A stretch of 21,628 bases of DNA from Candidatus Sumerlaeota bacterium (GCA_020850785.1 JADZDZ010000352.1:1-21628), one strand, 5' to 3'. Counted from the stretch's first letter, positions 1 through 8,165 are shown. Numbers and translations are program-made. The notes: generated from the sequence alone by a model not told the origin.

Positions 1-1
1 G

Positions 2-3000
2 GAGGAATGGGTGGATGTAATGCCCTACAAGCTGGTGAACCATGATGACCGGCTGCTGATCGATGTGAACGGGATGGGGTACACGCCGGAGCAAATCAGC
101 GCGCTGATCATCAAGAAGCTGAAGGAGTCGGCGGAGGCTTTCCTTGGTCAGGAAGTGAAGCAGGCGGTGATCACGGTTCCCGCGAACTTTGATGACAACC
201 AGCGCAATGCGACGAGCGAGGCGGCGCGGTTGGCGGGGCTGGAGGTGCTGCGGCTGATCAACGAGCCGACGGCGGCGGCGCTGGCCTACGGGCTTGGGAA
301 GAGCACGTCGAACGACGAGACGATCGCGGTGTACGACTTCGGCGGTGGAACGTTTGACATCACGATTTTGGAAATCAGCGTCAAGACGTTTGAGGTGCTC
401 ACGACGACGGGTGACACGCACCTTGGGGGCGATGATCTGGACAACGCGCTGGTGAAGCTGATCGTGCAGGATTTCCAGAAGGCGCACGGGGTTGATCTGG
501 CGAAGGACGTGGTGACGCTGCGGCGGTTGAAGGAAGTGGCGGAGAAGGCGAAGTGCGAGTTGTCCTCGACGAACAGCACGATCATCACGCTGCCGTTCAT
601 TGCATACAAGGACAAGACGCCGCTTCACCTGGAGCGCCGCATTTCGCGCGAGGAGTTTGAGGAACTGGCGGAGCCGTTCGTGAACCGGACGATTCGTTGC
701 TGCAAGCGCGCGATCGAGGATGCAGGGCTTTCGAAGAAGGACATCAAGAAGGTGATCCTTGTCGGCGGTTCGACGCGTGTTCCGCTGGTGCAGGATGCGG
801 TGGAGGATTTCTTCGGGATGCAGCCATTCAAGGGGATCAATCCCGATGAAGTGGTTGCGCTGGGTGCGGCGACGCAGGGTGGCGTGTTCTCCGGGAATAT
901 TCAGGAGGTGACGCTGCTGGACGTGGCTCCGCATTCGCTGGGCATTGAGGTGAAGGACGGGAAGTTTTCCCCGATCATCGACAAGAATGCGACGATTCCG
1001 ATCAAGGCGGCGAAGAATTTCACGACGACGGAAGATGACCAGACGTTCGTGAACGTGCATATTTTGCAGGGTGAGAGCGAGGATTCGGCGGAGAACAGGA
1101 GCCTTGGGAAGTTCATCCTGACGGACATTCCTCCGCAGCCGCGGGGGCGTCCGCGCGTTCGCGTGACGTTCTTCGTGAATGCGGACGGCGTGATGGAGAT
1201 TTCGGCGGAGGAGTTGACGTCCGGTCTGGCGAAGTCGCTGACGATTGTTCACAGCGAATTGGACGCGGCGGAGCGGAAGAACCGGAAGCGGGCGCGTCAG
1301 CGCAAGAGCGGCGGCGGCGGGAAGGGTTCGTCGAAGGAGAAGCGCTATGGAATGGGGGCGACGGGGGCGCCGACGGCGTTGTCTGATTCGTCATCCGCAC
1401 CCTCGTTGAGGAAGCATGGCGCGGATGATTCGAGCATCACGCCGCTGGAGCCGCCGACGCAGGCGGAGGCGGAGGCGGTGCATAACAAGCAGCGCGTGAG
1501 CCGCGTGGAGGGCGTTCCGATGACGACGGCGGCGCCGGAGGGGCGGCGAATCAGTTCGGAGGATGTGAAGCGGCCGGCCCGTTCGGCGGACACGCAGGAT
1601 GAAGGGGTGGCGTTTGCGGCGCCGCCGCGCTACACGCGTAGCGGACCGGCGGGCGTGGAGCCGACGAAGCTCCACACTTCCTCTTCTGTGACGGAGGCGG
1701 AGCAGCAGAATCTTCAGGTTCCGACGCCACCGTTGGCGGCTCCGCCGGATGACGAACACACATTCCGGATGGATTCGCAGTTGGATCAGGGAAAATCGAT
1801 CCATGCGGACCAGACGGTGCAGGGTGGTTCGCGGGATATGCTTTTGAGTCTTGATATCAAGACGGACCTTCCCGTGGCGGTGGACCTTGAGGAGATTGAG
1901 TGGCCGGGGCTGATTGATTCGGCGATGGACCTTGCTGCAAGCTCGGATCTGTCACCCGACGCGCAGGAGCTTTATGGGAAGGCGCTGGATGCGTTGAATC
2001 GTGAGCCGTGGTCGGTGGATCCGCGCTATGGCGTGGTTCACGGGCGGGCGATTTTGCAGATGATGCTGGGGCGCGCTGATGAGTTTCGGGCGTCGATGAC
2101 GCGGTTGAACGACAAGTTTGGCAGCGCGCGGCCCGACGCGATCACGGAGCTTTTCCACAAGGCGATCGACCGATTCCCGACACATGCGTCGCTTCGGCGC
2201 GACCGGGGGCGGTTGCGCGAGCTGCGGGGTGAGCTTGACGGGGCATCGGAGGATTTCGAGTACGCGAGCAAGCTGGACCCGCAGGAGACGGACAACCTGT
2301 CGCTGGAGCGTGTCTACAAGGCGCGGATAGCGAAGGGGAAGGACCCCGCAGCGCAGTTCAAGCTGGTGAAGATTTATCTGAAGTCGAATCGGGTGGATGA
2401 GGCGATCGAGATTCTTCAGGAGCTTCAGCACAACGACGCGTATGAGACGCGCGCGATGAAGATTCTGGGGCTGTGCCACTGGCAGAAGAACCTGCATTTT
2501 CTGGCGTGGCAGAAGTTCAAGCAGCTTCGACCGAACGAGGAAATTCGCGACATTCTGTATCGTCTGGCTTCGGATATGGAGGCGACGGGGCAGCTCAACA
2601 ATGCGCTGATGGTGTATGAGCACATTGCTTCTGAAAGCCCTGATTATCGCGACGTGAACGCGAAGGTGAAGAAGATTCGCTACCGCATGAAGGTGCAGCA
2701 GGAGGAGGCGGACCAGAACAAGGGTTCGATCCTGGTGGATCCACGCTTCACGATCATCGAGGAAATCAATCGTGGATCGATGGGCATCATCTTCAAGGCG
2801 AAGGACAAGACGCTGGACGAGGTGGTTGCGCTGAAGATTTTGAACGACTACCTGACGGCGGATCCGGCGGCGGTGGAGCGCTTCAAGCGTGAGGCGCGCG
2901 CGGCGAAGAAGCTGAGCCATCCGTACATTGTTCGCATCCATGACATGTTCGAGACGGGGACGAAGCGTTTCATTTCGATGGAGTACATCGAGGGAACGGA

Positions 3001-3514
3001 CCTGAAGCGGATGCTGAGCGAACGGACGGCGCTGAATGATGATCAGTTGGTGTACTACTTCCTGCAGATCTGCGATGCGCTGGCCTATGCGCACAAGTTG
3101 AACATCATTCACCGGGACATCAAGCCGGCGAACATCATGATCACGAAGCAGAACAACGTGAAGGTGACGGACTTCGGCAGTGCGAAGAGGCTGAAGAGCG
3201 ATGATTCGACGAAGAGCGGAACGGCGGTGATTGGAACGCCGCTGTACATGGCGCCGGAGCAGATCACGGGCGAGGGGGTTGATCCGCGGAGCGACATTTA
3301 TTCGCTGGGGATCATGATGTATGAGTTGGTGAGCGGACATCCGCCGTTCTACCTTGGGACCATCGAGTACCATCACATCCACACGCCGCCGCCGCCGTTG
3401 CCGGACAAGGTGACGGGGACGCTGCGGCGGGTGATCATGCGGTGCGTGGAGAAGAGCCCGGCGAACCGCTACCAGAGCGTGGATGAGATATTCGAGGACC
3501 TGAAGGACCGGTAA
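2..3514 (+). CDS. Hsp70 (DnaK-like) - TPR-like - Ser/Thr protein kinase fusion, 5'-partial
   Basis: The frame is open to the window edge and about 85 residues of the Hsp70 N-terminus are missing. Residues are counted from base 11. Residues 1-298 are the rest of the ATPase domain: NEPTAAALAYG, YDFGGGTFD (108-116) and VILVGGSTRVP near 251. An EVTLLDV interdomain linker (299-305) leads into a complete beta substrate-binding domain up to about 415. The helical lid is reduced to a short basic stub. A Pro/Ala/Ser/Arg-rich linker (about 420-600) follows, then TPR-like helices (about 640-900), then a Hanks-type kinase (912-1165) with K942 in VALK, HRD ending at D1036, DFG 1054-1056 and APE 1081-1083. 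All catalytic residues are present, but the glycine loop reads NRGSMG, so its first glycine is Asn920. No membrane segment is visible, so the protein is probably cytoplasmic. Domain identities are clear from motifs. Chaperone-coupled phosphorylation is inference. The stop is TAA. Confidence 0.93.
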   Translation, partial: EEWVDVMPYKLVNHDDRLLIDVNGMGYTPEQISALIIKKLKESAEAFLGQEVKQAVITVPANFDDNQRNATSEAARLAGLEVLRLINEPTAAALAYGLGKSTSNDETIAVYDFGGGTFDITILEISVKTFEVLTTTGDTHLGGDDLDNALVKLIVQDFQKAHGVDLAKDVVTLRRLKEVAEKAKCELSSTNSTIITLPFIAYKDKTPLHLERRISREEFEELAEPFVNRTIRCCKRAIEDAGLSKKDIKKVILVGGSTRVPLVQDAVEDFFGMQPFKGINPDEVVALGAATQGGVFSGNIQEVTLLDVAPHSLGIEVKDGKFSPIIDKNATIPIKAAKNFTTTEDDQTFVNVHILQGESEDSAENRSLGKFILTDIPPQPRGRPRVRVTFFVNADGVMEISAEELTSGLAKSLTIVHSELDAAERKNRKRARQRKSGGGGKGSSKEKRYGMGATGAPTALSDSSSAPSLRKHGADDSSITPLEPPTQAEAEAVHNKQRVSRVEGVPMTTAAPEGRRISSEDVKRPARSADTQDEGVAFAAPPRYTRSGPAGVEPTKLHTSSSVTEAEQQNLQVPTPPLAAPPDDEHTFRMDSQLDQGKSIHADQTVQGGSRDMLLSLDIKTDLPVAVDLEEIEWPGLIDSAMDLAASSDLSPDAQELYGKALDALNREPWSVDPRYGVVHGRAILQMMLGRADEFRASMTRLNDKFGSARPDAITELFHKAIDRFPTHASLRRDRGRLRELRGELDGASEDFEYASKLDPQETDNLSLERVYKARIAKGKDPAAQFKLVKIYLKSNRVDEAIEILQELQHNDAYETRAMKILGLCHWQKNLHFLAWQKFKQLRPNEEIRDILYRLASDMEATGQLNNALMVYEHIASESPDYRDVNAKVKKIRYRMKVQQEEADQNKGSILVDPRFTIIEEINRGSMGIIFKAKDKTLDEVVALKILNDYLTADPAAVERFKREARAAKKLSHPYIVRIHDMFETGTKRFISMEYIEGTDLKRMLSERTALNDDQLVYYFLQICDALAYAHKLNIIHRDIKPANIMITKQNNVKVTDFGSAKRLKSDDSTKSGTAVIGTPLYMAPEQITGEGVDPRSDIYSLGIMMYELVSGHPPFYLGTIEYHHIHTPPPPLPDKVTGTLRRVIMRCVEKSPANRYQSVDEIFEDLKDR

Positions 3515-3597
3515 AAACCAAGGCCCCTATTGACCTGCTGCCGGGCGCCTCGGCCCAATGGCGGGGCGCTGGTAGCGCGTGGTTCATCCATCTCCTG

Positions 3598-3837
3598 ATG
3601 CGGGTTGTCGTGCCTTTGAACATTCGTGGTTTGCTGATTCTTGTGGTGGCGCTGGGCGCGTTTGCGCTGACGGGGTGCGCGGCAAAGAAGCCGGTGCGCA
3701 CCGTGCGGGTGGCGGTGTTGGATGGCAGGACGGACTTTGCGGTGCCGAAGGGTGGCGAAATTCAGGACGTGGGTTGGTGGTTCGGGGCGCGGGACCGTTA
3801 CCTGTCGTCGACCCTTGGGATTATTCTGGGGGAGTAA
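3598..3837 (+). CDS. N-terminal half of a lipoprotein gene, ended by an in-frame TAA
   Basis: The 79-residue product starts with a hydrophobic signal followed by a lipobox (LTGC, then AAKKP), so it is a predicted lipoprotein. After that comes a strand-like RVAVLDGRTDF segment. The product stops at LGIILGE, but the next codon (TTG, 3838) continues in the same frame into a segment that reads as the natural remainder of the same domain. Together the halves would give about 220 residues with the layout of CsgG/LpoB-like envelope lipoproteins; this is a resemblance, not a family assignment. No good ribosome-binding site precedes ATG 3598. The gene lies 83 bases after the kinase fusion. It is best read as one gene split by a nonsense codon, unless the stop is read through or the halves are made separately. 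Confidence 0.6.
   Translation: MRVVVPLNIRGLLILVVALGAFALTGCAAKKPVRTVRVAVLDGRTDFAVPKGGEIQDVGWWFGARDRYLSSTLGIILGE
3835..3837 (+). other. In-frame TAA interrupting the lipoprotein gene
   Basis: Base 3838 is in the same reading frame as ATG 3598 (240 bases apart). Removing this TAA gives a continuous reading frame from 3598 to 4266 with a signal peptide, lipobox and one coherent domain. Single-base changes could have produced it from Tyr, Lys, Gln or Glu codons. Confidence 0.6.
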
Positions 3838-4266
3838 TTGACGACGGAGCTGGCGAAGGTGCCGGGGGTGGAGGTTCACCCGCGGGAGGACCTGCGCATC
3901 TACATGGCGCAGAAGGAACGGGCGCTGAAGCGGAACTATCCTCAGCTTGATTCGGCGGCGCGGAAGGACCTGCTGACGCAGCAGGACCCGGTGGATTTCG
4001 GGCGTTCGCTGAATGTGGACTACGTGGTGACCTCCGATGTGATCGAGGCGAAGACGGTGACAAACCGCACGTTTTCATTCTGGTACAGCACGATCGACGT
4101 GATCGTGCAGGTGTACGATGTCTCGAAGGGGGAGCTGGTCTGGACGCGGCCGTGGTCGGACACGGACATCCTGCGTTCGCAGGCCTCCATCGCGCAGGAG
4201 TGCGCGAGGAAGACGGCGCGAAAGGCGAGGAGCAGGGACGTGTTCCTGCTGACCGTTCCGCGCTGA
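3838..4266 (+). CDS. C-terminal half of the interrupted lipoprotein gene (CsgG/LpoB-like fold suspected)
   Basis: This 142-residue frame directly follows the TAA at 3835-3837 and could start at TTG 3838. A GGGGGAG stretch (3828-3834) ends 3 bases before that codon, so restart is possible although the spacing is short. The product begins LTTELAKVPGVEVHPRED and later has VDYVVTSDVIEA and STIDVIVQVYDVSKGELVW. This alternation is typical of small alpha/beta envelope lipoproteins that pair a conserved helix with a beta sheet. It has no signal peptide, so on its own it would stay in the cytoplasm. That argues that the functional protein is the joined product or that the gene is dead. Function is not established. 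Confidence 0.65.
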   Translation: MTTELAKVPGVEVHPREDLRIYMAQKERALKRNYPQLDSAARKDLLTQQDPVDFGRSLNVDYVVTSDVIEAKTVTNRTFSFWYSTIDVIVQVYDVSKGELVWTRPWSDTDILRSQASIAQECARKTARKARSRDVFLLTVPR

Positions 4267-4274
4267 GGTTGTTT

Positions 4275-4290
4275 GTATAGATGTCTATAC
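4275..4290. promoter_or_regulatory. Perfect 16-bp palindrome, operator-like
   Basis: GTATAGATGTCTATAC has perfect 7-base arms around a central TG. It is an AT-rich patch in GC-rich surroundings and sits between the lipoprotein stop (4266) and the TPR gene. It resembles dimeric repressor operators, for example those of GntR-type regulators, but no regulator gene lies nearby and the family cannot be named from the site alone. Confidence 0.4.
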
Positions 4291-4328
4291 GCTTGGGCCG
4301 CCTTCGCGCCCGCCCCCGCAGACCAGAC

Positions 4329-4345
4329 AGGAGAATCGTTCTCTG
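4329..4345 (+). promoter_or_regulatory. AGGAG ribosome-binding site with a possible CTG start (4343) for the TPR gene
   Basis: AGGAG at 4329-4333 lies 9 bases before CTG 4343, which is in frame with the downstream TPR gene. The intervening frame is open and encodes a basic, Ala/Pro-rich stretch (starting LARRSRKPP) just before the membrane segment. The GTG at 4445 has no such site. A CTG start would give a 233-residue protein with a cytoplasmic N-terminal tail. Confidence 0.4.
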
Positions 4346-4444
4346 GCACGCCGTTCCCGCAAGCCTCCGGTAACCGCAAGCGCCGCCGCGGCGCTGGCGG
4401 GGAAGGATGCAGGCGCGGGCGCGGCTCCGCCGCCGAAGCGCATC

Positions 4445-5044
4445 GTGCGGGTGTTGGTGGGCATCGCGCTGGCGGTGTTCGTGATCTTCGAAGGGGCGAT
4501 GGTGGTGGTCTTCCACAGCGATGGCGAAATTCAGTGGCAGCGGGAATTGACGGACATTGACGCGGTCTTCCGCAGCGGGAAGGCGACGGAGGCGCGGGAT
4601 CAGCTTCTGGCGTTCGGGGAACGCTGGCCGAAGGCGAAGCCGACGCGCGGATGGAACGAGAAGATGGGGCTGTACAGCGGGCGGGCGGGAGACTGGCAGG
4701 GAGCGGCGAAGTATTACGTGACGGCGGTGAATGCGGATTCGCGGAAGCCGAAGCTGCATGCGCTGGCGGGCGAGGCGCTCTACAAGGCGGGCGACAAGAA
4801 GGGCGCGGAGGCGATGCTGGCTTATGAGGTCAGGGAATTCGATCCGGGAACGGGTGATCTTGACCGGGCGAATTTCTACCTTGGGGTGATGCTGTTTGAG
4901 GAAAAGAAGTTGGTGCCGGCATTCCTGCATTTTCAGGCGATTGCGAATCGCGAGGAATGGGCGGCGCAGCTAAAGCCCTACTATGATGAAGTGAACAAGA
5001 CGTATTTGCAACCCGCAAGGAAGCAGGCTGAAGTGACATCATGA
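4445..5044 (+). CDS. Membrane-anchored TPR-like protein
   Basis: The frame has one N-terminal transmembrane helix (IALAVFVIFEGAMVVVF) followed by a soluble region of helical pairs with TPR character: EALYKAGDKKGAEAML, and a stretch around RANFYLGVMLFEEKKLVPAFLHF. These features suggest a protein-interaction scaffold held on the outer face of the inner membrane. The coordinates use GTG 4445, the first ordinary start codon. The frame stays open upstream, and a CTG at 4343 with a well-placed AGGAG may be the true start. The stop overlaps the lysS start (ATGA, 5041-5044), which suggests translational coupling. Partner and role are unknown. The gene is an ordinary member of a lysS/lol-type neighbourhood and no enzyme motif is seen. 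Confidence 0.8.
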   Translation: MRVLVGIALAVFVIFEGAMVVVFHSDGEIQWQRELTDIDAVFRSGKATEARDQLLAFGERWPKAKPTRGWNEKMGLYSGRAGDWQGAAKYYVTAVNADSRKPKLHALAGEALYKAGDKKGAEAMLAYEVREFDPGTGDLDRANFYLGVMLFEEKKLVPAFLHFQAIANREEWAAQLKPYYDEVNKTYLQPARKQAEVTS

Positions 5045-6573
5045 CGACTCCGAATTTTCCTTTTCTGCCGGACCACAATGACCTGATCGCGAATCGCTAC
5101 CAGAAGGCGGAGGCGTTGCGCGCGGCGGGAATCAATCCCTACCCGGCGGACTATGATGTTGATCATTTGGCGGCGGAGGTTCTTGCGAAGAAGGATGAGT
5201 TGATTGCGTCGGGCGCGCAGGTGAGCGTGCTGGGGCGGGCGTTCACGATCCGCGCGTTCGGCAAGGCGGCGTTCTTTCACCTTCGCGACCGGAGCGGCCA
5301 GATTCAGGTCTACCTGAAGCAGGGGGTGTTGTCCGACGGGGATTTCAAGCTGTACAAGGAGTTCCTGGACGCGGGCGACCTTGTGGGGGTGAAGGGGAGG
5401 GTCTTCACGACGAAGACGGGGGAGACGACAATCGAGGCGGCGACGTTTTCGATCCTGACGAAGTCCGTGCGGCAGTTGCCGGAGAAGTGGCAGGGGCTGA
5501 CGGATGTGGAGATCCGCTACCGCCAGCGTTACCTGGACATGATCGCGAATCCCGACGTGGTGGAGGTGTTCCGCTCCCGTTCGCGCATTGTTTCCGCGAT
5601 GCGGCGTTTTCTGGATGACAGCGGATTCATGGAGGTGGAAACGCCGATGATGCAGCCGCTCTACGGTGGGGCGAATGCGCGGCCGTTCATGACGCACCAC
5701 AATGCGCTGGACATGCCGTTGTACATGCGCATCGCGCCGGAGTTGTACCTGAAGCGGTTGGTTGTGGGCGGCCTTCACCGCGTGTATGAGATCAACCGCA
5801 ACTTCCGCAACGAGGGGATTTCAACGCGGCACAATCCCGAATTCACGATGCTGGAATTGTATGCGGCGGGTTGGAATGCGCGGAACATGATGTCCTTCGT
5901 GGAGGAGATTGTTCGTGAATCCGCGCGGGGCGGGATGGGGCGGACGGAATTCACGATCTCCGGCGAGCAGGTGGATTTCGCGAAGCCGTTCGCACGTGTG
6001 CGCATGACGGACGTCGTGCGGAATGTGCTGGGTTTCGACATTGATTGGGACCTGCCCTTCGAGGAGGCACGCCGCCGGGTGGGGACGCTGGGGATTCCCT
6101 CCACGGTGCAGACGACGGATGCGCTGGTGATTTTCCTGTTCGAGGAGCACTGCGAAAAGACGCTGGTTCAACCAACGTTCATCATTGAATTTCCGAAGTC
6201 GGTGAGTCCGCTGGCGAAGTCGGGGGAGGGGCGCACGGAGGTTGCCGATCGCTTTGAGTTGTACGCGAACGGGGTTGAAATCGCGAACGGCTACTCCGAA
6301 TTGAACGATCCGCGGGAGCAGTATCAGCGGTTCGAGGAGCAGTTGCAGCGGCGCGAGCGCGGGGACCTGGAGGCGGTGGGGCAGATCGACGAGGATTACG
6401 TGCGGGCGCTGGAGTATGGGATGCCGCCGACAGCGGGGCTTGGCATTGGAATTGATCGTCTGGTGATGCTGATGACGGGGGCGCAGTCGATCCGCGACGT
6501 GATCCTGTTCCCGCTGATGCGGCCGATGGCGGCGGAGCAGGTCGCGGCGCAGGAAGACGACAAATCAAAGTGA
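5041..6573 (+). CDS. lysS: Lysyl-tRNA synthetase, class II
   Basis: The 510-residue enzyme attaches lysine to tRNA-Lys in the cytoplasm using ATP. An N-terminal OB-fold anticodon-binding region includes VLGRAFTIRAFGKAAFFHLRD. The catalytic core carries the class II motifs: motif 1 around MEVETPMMQPLYGGANARPF, motif 2 NRNFRNEGISTRHNPEF (252-268) and motif 3 GLGIGIDRL (466-474). The length matches the family (about 500). The start is ATG 5041, overlapping the previous stop by ATGA. Its own stop overlaps the GTG of the next gene (GTGA, 6570-6573). A lysS followed by a lipoprotein-release permease is an arrangement found in several Gram-negative groups. Confidence 0.97.
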   Translation: MTTPNFPFLPDHNDLIANRYQKAEALRAAGINPYPADYDVDHLAAEVLAKKDELIASGAQVSVLGRAFTIRAFGKAAFFHLRDRSGQIQVYLKQGVLSDGDFKLYKEFLDAGDLVGVKGRVFTTKTGETTIEAATFSILTKSVRQLPEKWQGLTDVEIRYRQRYLDMIANPDVVEVFRSRSRIVSAMRRFLDDSGFMEVETPMMQPLYGGANARPFMTHHNALDMPLYMRIAPELYLKRLVVGGLHRVYEINRNFRNEGISTRHNPEFTMLELYAAGWNARNMMSFVEEIVRESARGGMGRTEFTISGEQVDFAKPFARVRMTDVVRNVLGFDIDWDLPFEEARRRVGTLGIPSTVQTTDALVIFLFEEHCEKTLVQPTFIIEFPKSVSPLAKSGEGRTEVADRFELYANGVEIANGYSELNDPREQYQRFEEQLQRRERGDLEAVGQIDEDYVRALEYGMPPTAGLGIGIDRLVMLMTGAQSIRDVILFPLMRPMAAEQVAAQEDDKSK

Positions 6574-8165
6574 GCGCAACGACGACAGTCCGGAGGGCGG
6601 GAGTGCTGGCGTGGCTGGGCGGGCTGCTGGCGGACGTGTTGTTGCTGGCGCTGTTTCTGGCGCTGGGTCTGGCGCTGCTGAACATTCTGGTGGATGTGAT
6701 TGTTTTGGTGGTGGGAATTTTCCGCACGGTGGAGGCGCACCGGCTGGCGGGGACGCTGACGCAGGAGGCCGCGAGGGCGATCGTCGAGCCAGGCCGCGTG
6801 AAGGGTGACGTGATTCATCTGGTGAAGTCGCTGGGGATGGCGCTGGTGGCGGCGCTGGCGTACTTTGGTTTTCTGCGCGCGCGAAGAAAGTACCTGCACC
6901 TGTTCGTGGAGGCGGGCTTCGAATCGTTCGTCAGCAAGCGTTACCTCGTGGCGCGCGAGGGTGGGAAGCTGGTGGGGTTGATCACCGTGGTGAGCGTGCT
7001 GGGCGTGGCGGTGGGAACGATGGCGCTGATCGTGGTGCTGAGCGTGATGGAGGGCTTCGACAGTACGCTGGTGAAGAAGTTCATGGGTGTGTTTTCGCAC
7101 ATCAGCGTGCAGGTTGATCCACGATACCTGAACACGCGGGTGATTCCCGAAGCGGAGGGGGCGCGCATCATGGAGGCGATGTCGCACAGGCCCTTCGTGA
7201 AGGGAGTGGCGCCGATTATTGACTATGAATGCGTGGTGAGGAATGACACGACGACGCCGGCGAATCGGCGGCTGGCGTTTGCGCTGATCCGGGGAATTGA
7301 CACCGTTCGCGAGCCGACAGTGACGCAGTTCACGAGCTACGTGACGCAGGGCGAGGCGCTTCCGAAGGATGGCGAGGTTGTGATGGGGGAGCGCATCGCG
7401 CAGCGGCTGAACGTGTTCATCGGCGAGGAGATTGTCGCCATGGGTGAGCCGGTGCAGACGGCGAATCGCGTGGCGGTGAAGCAGGCGAAGCTGAAGGTGG
7501 TGGGATTGTTTTCCAGCGGCCTTTATGACGTTGATGACAAGTTCATGTACACAACGATCAAGAGCGTGCAGGACCTGCGGATGATGGAGGATGGCGGCTA
7601 CGAGGCGATCCACGTGAAGGTGGACCAGCCGGAGATGGTGTATGATTACGGGCATCAATTGCTGCCGGATGTTCCGCGTGGCTACGGCTTCCGAACGTGG
7701 CAGGACATCAACCCGGATTTCTTTTCGGCGCTGTGGACGGAGAAGGTGGCAATGTTCATCATTCTGCTGCTGATCATCCTGGTGGCGGCGCTGAACATCA
7801 TTGGAACGCTGGTGATGACGGTGGTGCAAAAGACGCGTGACATCGGCGTGCTGAAATCGATGGGCGCGACGAGTGGGATGATCATGCGGATTTTCCTGTG
7901 GCATGGTTTCCAGATCGGGTTGCTGGGCACATCGCTGGGGGTGGTGTGGGGGCTGCGGCTGTGCCGTTTTGTGGAGAAGGACATCGACAAGATTTTCAAC
8001 CTGCCGGGCGGCGTGTATGGGATTGATCGCCTGCCGGTGATTGTGGAGCCGTCGTTGATCGCAACGTTGGCGGCGTGTTCGTTGGTGATTTGCGTGGTGG
8101 CGTCCCTAATTCCCGCGTGGCAGGCCGCGCGGTTACATCCTGTGGAAGCGTTGAGGTACGATTGA
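6570..8165 (+). CDS. Lipoprotein-releasing ABC transporter permease, LolC/LolE family, with N-terminal membrane extension
   Basis: Residues about 117-531 form a complete LolC/E (FtsX-type) permease. FVSKRYLVAREGGKLVGLI leads into the first core helix, a large periplasmic domain spans about 160-385, and three C-terminal membrane helices carry the coupling stretch VQKTRDIGVLKSMGATSGMI. The end is PAWQAARLHPVEALRYD, the usual FtsX-family terminus. Such proteins extract lipoproteins from the inner membrane for delivery to the outer membrane. Unusually, about 115 extra residues precede the core, with two hydrophobic segments (12-51) and another (84-102). The start GTG 6570 overlaps the lysS stop. 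No LolD ATPase gene is present in the window, although it often follows directly, so it must be elsewhere. LolC and LolE cannot be told apart. Confidence 0.9.
   Translation: MSATTTVRRAGVLAWLGGLLADVLLLALFLALGLALLNILVDVIVLVVGIFRTVEAHRLAGTLTQEAARAIVEPGRVKGDVIHLVKSLGMALVAALAYFGFLRARRKYLHLFVEAGFESFVSKRYLVAREGGKLVGLITVVSVLGVAVGTMALIVVLSVMEGFDSTLVKKFMGVFSHISVQVDPRYLNTRVIPEAEGARIMEAMSHRPFVKGVAPIIDYECVVRNDTTTPANRRLAFALIRGIDTVREPTVTQFTSYVTQGEALPKDGEVVMGERIAQRLNVFIGEEIVAMGEPVQTANRVAVKQAKLKVVGLFSSGLYDVDDKFMYTTIKSVQDLRMMEDGGYEAIHVKVDQPEMVYDYGHQLLPDVPRGYGFRTWQDINPDFFSALWTEKVAMFIILLLIILVAALNIIGTLVMTVVQKTRDIGVLKSMGATSGMIMRIFLWHGFQIGLLGTSLGVVWGLRLCRFVEKDIDKIFNLPGGVYGIDRLPVIVEPSLIATLAACSLVICVVASLIPAWQAARLHPVEALRYD

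Noticed and set aside
1..22. GGAGGA followed by GTG at base 11, looking like a true start of a truncated Hsp70
   Set aside because: The frame is open to the window edge (Glu-Glu-Trp) and a start here would remove the phosphate-binding N-terminal part of the ATPase. The gene most likely begins before the window.
3530..3580. Promoter (TTGACC) or terminator (GCGCT/AGCGC hairpin) between the kinase fusion and the lipoprotein gene
   Set aside because: No acceptable -10 box follows at the right spacing, and the hairpin has a 5-base stem with no T-run.
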